A stretch of 14,536 bases of DNA, taken from positions 1 through 14,536 of the forward strand of contig JBOHGX010000217.1 in assembly GCA_050700255.1 (NCBI GenBank). The letters run 5' to 3'. The translations under genes and the position numbers were made by a program. Source of the DNA: GCA-003244245 sp050700255. GTDB taxonomy: Bacteria; Actinomycetota; Actinomycetes; Mycobacteriales; Pseudonocardiaceae. Positions 1 to 6,563 of this stretch are shown here, one piece after another (the stretch's first letter is position 1; the number at the start of each line of letters is the position of its first letter). The notes below the pieces were generated by a model. The model saw only the letters and a program-made list of their open reading frames with translations. It made no database searches and was not told where the DNA came from.

Positions 1-1
1 G

Positions 2-748
2 CTTGTCGGAGGTCTACTGGACCGGGCGGCCCGCGCATTTCCCGCTGCGTCTGAAGAGAACAGACACGGATGGTGGATGCGACACACCGACAGCAGCATG
101 TGGTGGTCGGGCGCCGTGCTGGCCCACGGCGCAAGACAAGCCGCCCCGCTCGATGAGGGTATCGCCACCGCCGAGAAGTTCTACGCGCGCCACCGCGCTG
201 GGGCGCGCTTCCAGATCTGTCCCGGCTGCCCAGCCGGGCTTGACAGCGCATTGTCGCATCGCGGCTATCGACTGGAGTGCCCGATGTCCCTCCAGGTCGC
301 TATCGCCGAGGAGATCGCGGACTGGTTCTCGGTGCCTTCCCTGCAGGTTCAGGTCAGTGATCGTCTCGACCCTGCATGGTTCTCCACCTGGCGAACGATG
401 GGCGCTACAGCCACCCATCGAGGACCGGAGTGGCGTGTGCTCCAGCGCGTCAGGAGCCCCAGCGGCTACGTCACCGTCTTCGACTCTGACCGGCCGGTAG
501 CGGTAGGTCGAGCGGTCGCCGACAGCGGCTGGACGGGCGTGCTGGGCATGGCAACCTCGCCGCACGCGCGCAGACGAGGTGCCGCCAAAGTGGTCCTGTC
601 CGCGATTGCCCGCTGGGCCATGACCCAGCAGGCTTCCCGCATCTACCTCCAAGTCGAACAAGACAACGCCCCGGCGAGGCGGCTCTACGAGACCGCCCGC
701 TTCGCCGAGGTCGCGACGTATCACTACCGCCTTCAAACACGTCAGTGA
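2..748 (+). CDS. GNAT family N-acetyltransferase (5' partial)
   Basis: The reading frame is open from the window edge to a TGA at 746-748, giving 248 residues; the true start is probably upstream. The N-terminal part (WWMRHTDSSMWWSGAVLAHG) resembles the leading domain of actinobacterial GNAT proteins that begin with a 'GGWLLR...ANSVLP' segment. The C-terminal third is the acetyl-CoA-binding fold: a beta strand, then TSPHARRRGAAKVVL, which fits the R/QxxGxA/G pyrophosphate-binding loop, then LQVEQDNAPARRLYETARF and a terminal YHYR. The family transfers acetyl from acetyl-CoA to an amine; the substrate cannot be read from the sequence. The first in-window ATG (77) lies inside the conserved N-terminal segment, so I do not take it as the start. 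No partner gene is adjacent. Confidence 0.8.
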   Translation, partial: LVGGLLDRAARAFPAASEENRHGWWMRHTDSSMWWSGAVLAHGARQAAPLDEGIATAEKFYARHRAGARFQICPGCPAGLDSALSHRGYRLECPMSLQVAIAEEIADWFSVPSLQVQVSDRLDPAWFSTWRTMGATATHRGPEWRVLQRVRSPSGYVTVFDSDRPVAVGRAVADSGWTGVLGMATSPHARRRGAAKVVLSAIARWAMTQQASRIYLQVEQDNAPARRLYETARFAEVATYHYRLQTRQ

Positions 749-1327
749 ACGACGGGCCCGCCGCCAGGCCGTCTCCAGGCCGTGAGACGTGAGGGAGCTT
801 CGAGAAGGATCGAGAACAAACGGGCAGATACCCGCAGGTCGGCAGGGGCACCCGACCACCTCGCCGCAGATCAAGCTGCCGCGAAGGGATATCCACCATC
901 GGCCATTCGTTGGCTGGCAGGGGATCAATGGTGTAGTGCCTGTATCATTGTCCTGGCGGCGTGGCGGGTCCGCACAACCCGGACGGCCTGGTCGTGCTCG
1001 CCGGGTCAGCCGATCCACGACGGTGCGGCAGGCTAGCTCCGCTTCACGATGGCTGCGAGCGGATTGCCGTGCTCTACGTCGGCGACTCATCTTCAGTGGA
1101 TGAGATACATTGCTGGACTAGATCGCCTCTCTCATGGGCCTGCTACCGGCAGCGTTCGGGCAACGCAATATTGTGGGCCGTAGCGTGCCAGCGTGCCGGG
1201 AGCATCGACTCGATACCGTGACATCGGGACTGCGTTGCTCCGGACGAGTGACCAGTCTGGTTCCGTCGCCGCAAACCTGTAGTATGCAGCGGTTCGACTA
1301 CTCAGAGGAGAACCGTAGTGACGCACG
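749..1327. other. Gene-poor interval, nothing recognised
   Basis: About 580 bp without a convincing gene. Short open frames on both strands translate to Arg/Pro/Ser-rich strings without domain-like patterns or ribosome-binding sites. Composition is patchier than in the core genes; 1081-1140 is about 53% G+C by my count. A short direct repeat (ccaggccgt) occurs near 763-783. I looked for transposase, integrase, tRNA and intron signatures and saw none. The last 50 bp contain the putative -10 and ribosome-binding site of the next gene. It may be decayed coding sequence. Confidence 0.5.
1280..1285 (+). promoter_or_regulatory. Candidate -10 element of the 1328 gene
   Basis: TAGTAT fits the TAnnnT consensus and lies 32 bp before GTG 1318. 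The -35 region (around 1257-1262, CTGGTT) is a weak match. A purine-rich AGAGGAGA ribosome-binding site follows at 1303-1310. Confidence 0.35.
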
Positions 1328-2101
1328 ATGACCGCGCGCCGTCGTAGGAAGACGGGCTCCGGGCCCTCTGCCACTGCCTTGATCGCCTGGGTCGGTGGTG
1401 CTCCGGTGGTGGCTGGCGTCTCCGCCGGTACGGCGGTTTCCGGGGCAGGCCACGCTTGGTCTCCCACTCGGATGCCCGGTGGCCGGGCGGTCCTCATCGG
1501 CCGCGCCTGCGGCCTGGCCGCTGGCACCGTGCTGGCCTGCGGTTCGGTGTTGGCCAGCGCAGTACACGTCGGTGACGGTTCACTCGCTGGCGAGGACGCG
1601 TCCCTACCCAGCTATATTCCGCCCGGCCCGGCTGCTCAATCCGGTGCTCCAGTCGGATACCTGGGGATGGCTGCGCAGCGCCCGCCTGCCGCGCCGGATG
1701 CCGTCAGTGCCCAGGCAGTCGTTCGAACGACCCCGGAGCTACGTCGGCAGCCTGCGCGAGTGCACCGGAACAACCCGATGTCCATCACCGCGCCAGCTGA
1801 ACGTGGCACGGCTACGTCGCCCACCACGCAAGCCCCTTGGCGCTCACCGGCGCCGTCGGCTGACCCTGCCCCCAGCGGCCCGATCGCACCGGTGAATCCC
1901 GTGCTTGATCCCGCCGCGTCGGGAGTTGGTCGGGTCGCCCCGGTGGCTGGCGTGTTGCAGCCGGGAGTCAAGCGCGATGAGCAGCCTGCCCCCGCCAGCA
2001 CGCAGGCGGTGGTGCCCGGAACGCGGGCCGCAGCGCCGCTCCTCAAGGAGGCGACTCAACCGGCGATGACGATGCTGGGTGCGTTGCTGCCGATGAACTG
2101 A
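1328..2101 (+). CDS. Pro/Ala-rich protein with two hydrophobic segments, unknown function
   Basis: I do not recognise this 257-residue protein. It has a basic N-terminus (TARRRRK), a hydrophobic stretch at about residues 14-40, a stronger one at about 52-80 (VLIGRACGLAAGTVLACGSV), and then about 175 residues rich in Pro, Ala, Gly, Ser and Thr without motifs. This suggests a membrane-anchored protein with a long disordered, probably external, tail. The start is doubtful. The ribosome-binding site AGAGGAGA (1303-1310) is 7 nt from a GTG at 1318 in another frame, which reads VTHDDRAPS and stops at 1345-1347, but 17 nt from ATG 1328. Either a 1-nt indel near 1345 has shifted the frame, or the 9-codon ORF is a leader. 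Codon third positions are G+C-rich, which supports real coding. Confidence 0.55.
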   Translation: MTARRRRKTGSGPSATALIAWVGGAPVVAGVSAGTAVSGAGHAWSPTRMPGGRAVLIGRACGLAAGTVLACGSVLASAVHVGDGSLAGEDASLPSYIPPGPAAQSGAPVGYLGMAAQRPPAAPDAVSAQAVVRTTPELRRQPARVHRNNPMSITAPAERGTATSPTTQAPWRSPAPSADPAPSGPIAPVNPVLDPAASGVGRVAPVAGVLQPGVKRDEQPAPASTQAVVPGTRAAAPLLKEATQPAMTMLGALLPMN

Positions 2102-2131
2102 TTGTTCAACGGACCACGACAGCGGTGTGGG

Positions 2132-2154
2132 ACGCACGGCGGTGTGGCGTGCGT
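2132..2154. terminator. Hairpin between convergent genes
   Basis: A perfect 7-bp inverted repeat (acgcacg at 2132-2138, cgtgcgt at 2148-2154) with a 9-nt loop sits between the end of the plus-strand gene at 2101 and the end of the minus-strand gene at 2175. There is no T-run. Position fits a bidirectional terminator, but the stem is short. Confidence 0.4.
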
Positions 2155-2157
2155 GCC

Positions 2158-2191
2158 CAGTGATCCGGTCCAGTTCAGTGATCCGGTCCAG
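2158..2191. repeat. 18-bp-period tandem duplication at the end of the small minus-strand gene
   Basis: The 16-mer cagtgatccggtccag occurs at 2158-2173 and again at 2176-2191, joined by TT. On the minus strand the inner copy encodes the last residues (SGPDH, stop) and the outer copy lies just after the stop. Confidence 0.85.
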
Positions 2192-2423
2192 ACCAGCCGT
2201 AGCGCTGGGCCAGCCTGAGCACTGCTTGGTCGTACCGACCCCGGGCCTCTGCGGGGAGTTCGTTGCGCATCACCAAGCTCTCCAACACGGCGAACAGGTC
2301 GGCGATGACGTCACGCTCGCAGATGTTCAGCTGGTTGGACCGTATCTTCGCCTGTGCGAGTGCGGGCGCAGCGAGCTCAGCCGAGGCGGCGGCCTCCAGA
2401 TTAACGTCGGGTATGAACCACAT
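2175..2423 (-). CDS. Small conserved-looking protein of unknown function
   Basis: This 82-residue acidic, Ala/Leu-rich and probably helical protein starts at ATG 2423-2421 and ends with TGA at 2177-2175. Three things support a real gene: a GGAGG ribosome-binding site (2430-2434 on the minus strand) 6 nt before the ATG, a promoter with 17-bp spacing further upstream (2493-2521), and an amino-acid composition unlike the Arg/Pro-rich shadow frames. No signal peptide, membrane segment or Cys/His cluster apart from a single Cys (NICERD). I do not recognise the family. It is divergent from the HIT gene and convergent with the gene at 1328. The pattern 'IADLFAVLESLVMRNELP' looks like a helical protein-interaction segment; that is only an impression. 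Confidence 0.65.
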   Translation of the reverse strand: MWFIPDVNLEAAASAELAAPALAQAKIRSNQLNICERDVIADLFAVLESLVMRNELPAEARGRYDQAVLRLAQRYGWSGPDH

Positions 2424-2492
2424 CGGAGGCCTCCTGGACTCTCGTGCCGCGAGCGTCGCGCTGGCAGCAGGCAGCCTTGCCTCGTCCCCCAG

Positions 2493-2521
2493 AATGTATG
2501 TTCTCCGACCAAGGGTTCCAA
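2493..2521 (-). promoter_or_regulatory. Candidate promoter of the small minus-strand gene
   Basis: Read on the minus strand, TTGGAA (2521-2516) and TACATT (2498-2493) are separated by exactly 17 bp, a good housekeeping-sigma pattern. Transcription would start near 2486, leaving about 60 nt of leader before ATG 2423. The -10 overlaps a LexA-like imperfect palindrome (AGAATGTATGTTCT, 2491-2504). Confidence 0.5.
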
Positions 2522-2628
2522 ACCGGCAGAGGTTGCTCCTTCACATTTGTGGGGGTAATCACAGGAAATCTTCCCGTTCCTCGATAACATCGGCAGCCGA
2601 ACCACCCCGCTGCCGCCAAGGAGTTCTT

Positions 2629-3282
2629 GTGCCCGCGCCGCCCCAGGCCGCTCCGACTGCCTCGCCAACCGGCGTTGCAACCGCGCAGCGGGATGTGGAC
2701 CACACGGCCCCCGAGCTCAAGATTCCCGAGTTCACGATCCACCAGTTCAAGGCCCAGGAAGGGGTCGGGGCACCAGACGGATGGCAGCGGCTGTGGACAC
2801 CGCACCGGATGGCCTACATCAAGGGCGAGGGCAAATCGGGATCTGAGGCCGCGGGGCAGTGCCCGTTCTGCCGGATCATCACGATGGACGACGCGGAAGG
2901 CCTGGTGATCGCCCGCGGCAGCACTGTCTATGCCGTGCTGAACCTCTATCCCTATAACCCCGGTCATCTGATGGTGGTGCCCTACCGGCACGTCGCCGAC
3001 TACCCGGATCTGACCACCGAGGAGACCGCCGAACTGGCCAACTTCACCCAGCGGGCCATGCTCGCAGCTCGCCGCGCGGCCGCACCCCATGGCTTCAACA
3101 TCGGGATCAACCAGGGCGCCATCGGTGGTGCCGGCATCGCCGCGCACCTGCATCAACACGTGGTGCCCAGGTGGGGCGGTGACGTCAACTTCATGCCGGT
3201 CATCGCGGGGACCAAGGTTTTGCCGCAGCTGTTGTCGGAAACCCGCGCGCTGCTGGTGGACGCGTGGAAAGAGCTGTCTTGA
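2629..3282 (+). CDS. HIT domain protein, Ap4A phosphorylase type
   Basis: A 217-residue histidine-triad protein, close in pattern to M. tuberculosis Rv2613c, which is known as a diadenosine tetraphosphate phosphorylase. The start is GTG 2629, placed 5 nt after an AAGGAG ribosome-binding site (2618-2623). The frame is open further upstream but no other start has such a site. Residues 1-30 are Ala/Pro-rich and variable. Then come a WQRLWTPHRMAYI segment (52-64), a CPFC pair (Cys78, Cys81), the nucleotide-binding core (YAVLNLYPYNPGHLMVVPYRH, about 101-121) and the triad H173-L-H175-Q-H177. The family cleaves Ap4A or related dinucleotides. It precedes pgsA by 101 bp, the usual actinobacterial neighbourhood, although no direct biochemical link with PIM synthesis is known to me. 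Confidence 0.93.
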   Translation: MPAPPQAAPTASPTGVATAQRDVDHTAPELKIPEFTIHQFKAQEGVGAPDGWQRLWTPHRMAYIKGEGKSGSEAAGQCPFCRIITMDDAEGLVIARGSTVYAVLNLYPYNPGHLMVVPYRHVADYPDLTTEETAELANFTQRAMLAARRAAAPHGFNIGINQGAIGGAGIAAHLHQHVVPRWGGDVNFMPVIAGTKVLPQLLSETRALLVDAWKELS

Positions 3283-3383
3283 ACGCCGCCCGAGTGGTCG
3301 ACCGGCGGTGTGTGGGCTCCACCGGCGGCAACGTCGATTGCGCCGACGACCTCCACTGTCTCCCCGAATAACGCAGGTGCGCG

Positions 3384-3998
3384 ATGCTCAACATCTTTGC
3401 CCGTGCGTCCGTCGCCAAGTTCTTGGACCCAGTGGGCAGCTGGTTGTCCAGGGCCGGCATCGGACCTGATGCCATCACACTGACCGGCACATTAGGAACC
3501 GTCGCGTCGGCACTGTGGTTCTTCCCCCGCGATCAGCTGTTGGCCGGCACCATCGCGGTGACAGTCTTCGTGCTGTTCGACATGCTCGACGGGGCGGTCG
3601 CCCGGGCCCGCGGGCACGGCACCCCCTTCGGCGCAGTGCTGGACGCCGCCTGCGATCGAGTGGCCGACGGAGCGCTTTTCGCCGGGTTGACCTGGTGGTG
3701 CTTCGAGGTCGCCGACGACCGCCCGCTGGCTGCGGCAGCGTTGTTCTGCCTGGTCACCGCCCAGGTGATTTCCTATATCAAGGCGCGCGCGGAAGCCAAC
3801 GGGTTGTCTGCGGACGGTGGAATGGTGGAGCGCGCGGAGCGCTTCATCATCGTGCTGGTGGGGGCCGGGCTGACCGGGCTCGGCGTGCCCTTCGCGCTGG
3901 ATATCGCGCTGTGGTTGCTTGCTGGGTTGCAACTGGTGACGGTGATCCAACGGATGCTCGTCGTGCGGCGCAGCGCCCAGGAGCGAGAGATGAGGTGA
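3384..3998 (+). CDS. pgsA: Phosphatidylinositol phosphate synthase (CDP-alcohol phosphatidyltransferase)
   Basis: This 204-residue integral membrane enzyme corresponds to M. tuberculosis Rv2612c (PgsA1). That family condenses CDP-diacylglycerol with inositol-1-phosphate to phosphatidylinositol phosphate, the first committed step to PI, PIMs and lipoarabinomannan. The CDP-alcohol phosphotransferase signature is complete: D66-M-L-D69-G70-A-V-A-R74, then G83, D87 and D91, the metal- and CDP-binding aspartates. About six hydrophobic segments follow the family pattern (for example 35-47, 54-68, 95-108, 115-132, 154-186). The N-terminus MLNIFARASV matches the family start, which supports ATG 3384, preceded by CAGGTG. 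Its stop overlaps the patA start by 4 bp (GTGA). The older name 'PGP synthase' would be misleading here. Confidence 0.95.
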   Translation: MLNIFARASVAKFLDPVGSWLSRAGIGPDAITLTGTLGTVASALWFFPRDQLLAGTIAVTVFVLFDMLDGAVARARGHGTPFGAVLDAACDRVADGALFAGLTWWCFEVADDRPLAAAALFCLVTAQVISYIKARAEANGLSADGGMVERAERFIIVLVGAGLTGLGVPFALDIALWLLAGLQLVTVIQRMLVVRRSAQEREMR

Positions 3999-4888
3999 GC
4001 CGCCTCGCCGAACTAGGGTATGCAGCAGGGTGGCGATTGGCCCGAGTCGCACCGGGCGAAGTGGCTACCCGGCTATTTCGAGCCGGTGCGGACCTGGCGG
4101 CTCGCCGGGACGGCCCCGGCGCCCGTCAGCTGCGCCGCAACCTCGCCCGGGTGGTTCCCGACGCCACCTCCGCAGGACTTGACGCGCTGGTCCGGGACGG
4201 GTTGCGCTCCTATGCCCGGTACTGGCAGGAGACCTTCACGTTGCCCTCAGCCGACCACGACGCCCTGCTGGATCGGCTGAATGGTGCTATGGAGGGGGTC
4301 GAACATCTGAACGGCGCGCTGGCACGCGGTCGCGGGGTGGTAGTGGCGCTGCCACACAGCGGCAACTGGGATATGGCCGGCTTGTGGTTCGTCAGGCACC
4401 ACGGTGTGTTCAGCACCGTTGTCGAGCGGCTGCAGTCGGAGGCGCTGTACCAGCGCTTCGTCGACTATCGCGCCTCGTTGGGTTTCGACATCGTCCCGCT
4501 TACCGGGGCAGGTAATCCAACGCCACGCCTGCTGCGCAGGCTGCGTGCGGGTGGCGTGGTGTGCCTGCTCGCCGACCGAGATCTCACCGGTGCCGGGGCT
4601 GCCGTGGAGTTCTTCGGCGGCACGGCGCGGATGCCGCTTGGACCGGCTCGGCTGGCTGCGGTCACCGGCGCCACCTTGCTGGTTATCGGCTGCTGGTTCA
4701 CCCCCGACGGCTGGGGCATTCGCTTCCATCCCCCGGTGCCCACGCGGAAACGATCAGCGGCGGAGGCGACCCAGGCGGTGGCGGATTGCTTTGCCACTGA
4801 CATCGCGGCGCATCCGCAGGACTGGCACATGCTGCAGCCACTGTGGATCGACGACCTGCCGGTCGCTCCGCTGCGCGACGCGGGATAG
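3995..4888 (+). CDS. patA: Phosphatidylinositol mannoside acyltransferase
   Basis: A 297-residue member of the lysophospholipid/lipid A acyltransferase family, corresponding to M. tuberculosis Rv2611c (PatA). That enzyme acylates the 6-position of the mannose attached to position 2 of inositol in PIM1/PIM2, using palmitoyl-CoA at the inner membrane face. The HX4D catalytic motif is H121-S-G-N-W-D126. Downstream are VVERLQSEALYQRF (142-155), LLADRDL (191-197), and EFFGGTARMPLGPARLA (205-221), the substrate-channel region of the family. I chose GTG 3995 because it overlaps the pgsA stop as GTGA and gives a length near the usual 300-316. The same frame runs open upstream to about 3515 inside pgsA, which is a G+C artefact. 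Its stop shares one base with GTG 4888, an alternative pimA start. Confidence 0.93.
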   Translation: MSRLAELGYAAGWRLARVAPGEVATRLFRAGADLAARRDGPGARQLRRNLARVVPDATSAGLDALVRDGLRSYARYWQETFTLPSADHDALLDRLNGAMEGVEHLNGALARGRGVVVALPHSGNWDMAGLWFVRHHGVFSTVVERLQSEALYQRFVDYRASLGFDIVPLTGAGNPTPRLLRRLRAGGVVCLLADRDLTGAGAAVEFFGGTARMPLGPARLAAVTGATLLVIGCWFTPDGWGIRFHPPVPTRKRSAAEATQAVADCFATDIAAHPQDWHMLQPLWIDDLPVAPLRDAG

Positions 4889-4896
4889 TGGGGCCT

Positions 4897-6057
4897 GTGC
4901 GGATCGGGATGGTGTGCCCGTACTCCATCGCCACCCGGGGAGGGGTGCAGGCGCACGTACTGGGACTGGCCAGCGGTTTGCGTGGCCTGGGCCACCAGGT
5001 GGAGGTACTCGCCCCGGGTCCGGCAGACGACCCGGTGCCGGAGTTCGTCACCGCCGCAGGGCGTGCCGTGGGCGTGCGCTACAACGGCTCCATCGCCCCG
5101 CTGGCCTTCGGACCGGTCGCGGCCACCCGGGTCCGGCGCTGGTTGCGCGACCATGACTTCGACGTGCTGCACCTGCACGAGCCCACCGCGCCGAGCCTGT
5201 CGTTGATCGCTCTGGCGCTCGCCGACCGGCCTGTCGTGGTGACCTTTCACATCGCCACGACACGATCGTGGGCACTCGCGGCGGCGCACGGCCTGCTGCA
5301 GCCTCCGATGGAGAAGATCACCGCCCGGATCGCGGTTTCCCCGCTGGCTCGACGAGTACAGGTGAAGTACCTCGGGGGAGACGCCGTGGAGATCCCCAAC
5401 GGTGTCGACGTGGCTCAGTTCGCCGCCGCGCGGCCACTGCGGGGTTACCCGCGCTCCGGCGGCACGGTGGGCTTCGTGGGTCGCTACGACGAGCCCCGCA
5501 AGGGCATGCCGGTACTGCTGGCGGCGCTACGCACGCTGGCTCGGACCCGGCCAGGCGTGCATCTGCTGGTGGTCGGTGACGGGGACGACGCGGCGCTGCT
5601 GCGCGCTGCAGGTCCCGCGCTGGCATCCCGCATCCAGGTCCTGGGCGGGCTGAGAGATGAGGGCAAGGCGGCGGTGCTGGCAAGTGTGGACGTGCTGTGC
5701 GCGCCCGCTATCGGAGGGGAGAGCTTCGGCATCGTGCTGATCGAGGCGATGGCCGCTGGCACTCCCGTAGTGGCCAGTGACCTCGATGCCTTCCGCCTGG
5801 TGCTCGACGGTGGGCGGGCCGGCGTGCTCGTCCCTGCCGGAGTACCGGCGGCGCTAGCCGAGGCGCTGGATGACCTGCTCGACGATCCGGGCCGGCGAGC
5901 TGAGCTGGCTGCTGCCGGCCGGCGACGTTCGATGATGTGGGACTGGCCGGTGGTGGCGCGGCGGGTGGTTCAGGTCTACGAGACGGCGGTTGCCGCCGAC
6001 CCGCGCCGCTTAGGGGCCCGGCTCACCCGCTACGGCTCGTCTAGGGTCGCACGATGA
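4897..6057 (+). CDS. pimA: GDP-mannose-dependent phosphatidylinositol alpha-mannosyltransferase PimA
   Basis: A 386-residue GT-B (GT4) glycosyltransferase that adds the first mannose to phosphatidylinositol, making PIM1 on the cytoplasmic membrane face. Matches to the mycobacterial enzyme include VRIGMVCPYS at the start, GGVQ (15-18), DVLHLHEP (89-96), FH118, EIPNGVDV (165-172), GR196YDEPRK202, the GGESFGIVLIEAMAAGTPVVASD donor-site block (273 on) and YETA near the C-terminus. His118, Arg196 and Lys202 fall at the numbers used for the M. smegmatis enzyme. Residues 11-14, usually FDVP, are IATR here, next to the glycine loop that contacts GDP. GTG 4897 starts at the conserved VRIG; GTG 4888, touching the patA stop, is an alternative adding three residues. 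It overlaps the next gene by 4 bp (ATGA). Confidence 0.93.
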   Translation: MRIGMVCPYSIATRGGVQAHVLGLASGLRGLGHQVEVLAPGPADDPVPEFVTAAGRAVGVRYNGSIAPLAFGPVAATRVRRWLRDHDFDVLHLHEPTAPSLSLIALALADRPVVVTFHIATTRSWALAAAHGLLQPPMEKITARIAVSPLARRVQVKYLGGDAVEIPNGVDVAQFAAARPLRGYPRSGGTVGFVGRYDEPRKGMPVLLAALRTLARTRPGVHLLVVGDGDDAALLRAAGPALASRIQVLGGLRDEGKAAVLASVDVLCAPAIGGESFGIVLIEAMAAGTPVVASDLDAFRLVLDGGRAGVLVPAGVPAALAEALDDLLDDPGRRAELAAAGRRRSMMWDWPVVARRVVQVYETAVAADPRRLGARLTRYGSSRVAR

Positions 6058-6563
6058 GAGTTGCCGGGGCGGTGGCTACCGGGCTGCTGGTCGCTTCGGT
6101 AAGCGCGCTCGGGGCGATGCACGCGGCCAGCCGATTGGACCGGTTGCATGTGCGGACCGACGCGGCGTGGGCTGCTCTGGACGCGGCGCTATGTCGCCGC
6201 GCGCTCATGGTCGGTGGGCTGGATGGGGCCGCCGCGATGAACGGTGCCGCCGATGTGGCCCTTCGGGCCGGGGCTGATGTGGCCCGGGAGGAGACGGAGA
6301 ACGACGTGAGCCGGGTGCTTGCGGTACTGGACTGCGCCGGCCTCGACCCAGCTCGCGCCGGCCAGCTGGCCGACGCACAGCAGCGGGTGGTGATCGCCCG
6401 ACGGGTCTACAACGACGCGGTGCGCGACACTCTGGCGTTGCGCTCTCACCGGACAGTGCGCTGGCTGCGACTAGCCGGTAGAGCCCCGCTACCGCGCTAT
6501 TTCGAGATCGCCGAACCCGCGCTGACCGGCTATGAGCTTGAGCTCGACGGCGCTGGGGCGTAG
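6054..6563 (+). CDS. Divergent LemA-like single-pass membrane protein
   Basis: A 169-residue protein starting with ATGA overlap on the pimA stop. Residues 4-24 form one hydrophobic segment with an inside-positive flank, so it is probably anchored with the rest outside. The body fits the LemA pattern: LHVRTDAAWAALDAALCRRA (31-50) matches the family's 'REQVDAAWSQVDVQLQRR', AQQRVVIARRVYNDAVRDTL (108-127) matches 'ARRRYNEAVREYN', and PRYFEI (147-152) matches the 'RPYFE' end. The middle is shorter and more Ala-rich than in typical LemA proteins (about 180-190 residues). The function of LemA proteins is unknown. Position suggests cotranscription with the PIM genes. The last 34 bp overlap the end of the convergent EF-G-like gene. 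In M. tuberculosis the place after pimA is held by a Nudix gene (Rv2609c); this one has no Nudix box. Confidence 0.75.
   Translation: MRVAGAVATGLLVASVSALGAMHAASRLDRLHVRTDAAWAALDAALCRRALMVGGLDGAAAMNGAADVALRAGADVAREETENDVSRVLAVLDCAGLDPARAGQLADAQQRVVIARRVYNDAVRDTLALRSHRTVRWLRLAGRAPLPRYFEIAEPALTGYELELDGAGA

Noticed and set aside
14..1090. 358-codon open frame on the minus strand
   Set aside because: Arg/Pro/Gly-rich translation without motifs, opposite the GNAT gene; a G+C-driven shadow frame.
1290..1300. tRNA T-loop-like GGTTCGACTAC
   Set aside because: The flanking bases do not pair into a T-stem and no acceptor or anticodon arm fits.
2263..2628. N-terminal extension of the HIT protein
   Set aside because: The frame is open, but it runs through the minus-strand gene and promoter region; GTG 2629 has an ideal ribosome-binding site.
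3515..3994. N-terminal extension of PatA inside pgsA
   Set aside because: Arg/Gly-rich shadow of pgsA; GTG 3995 gives the normal length and GTGA coupling.
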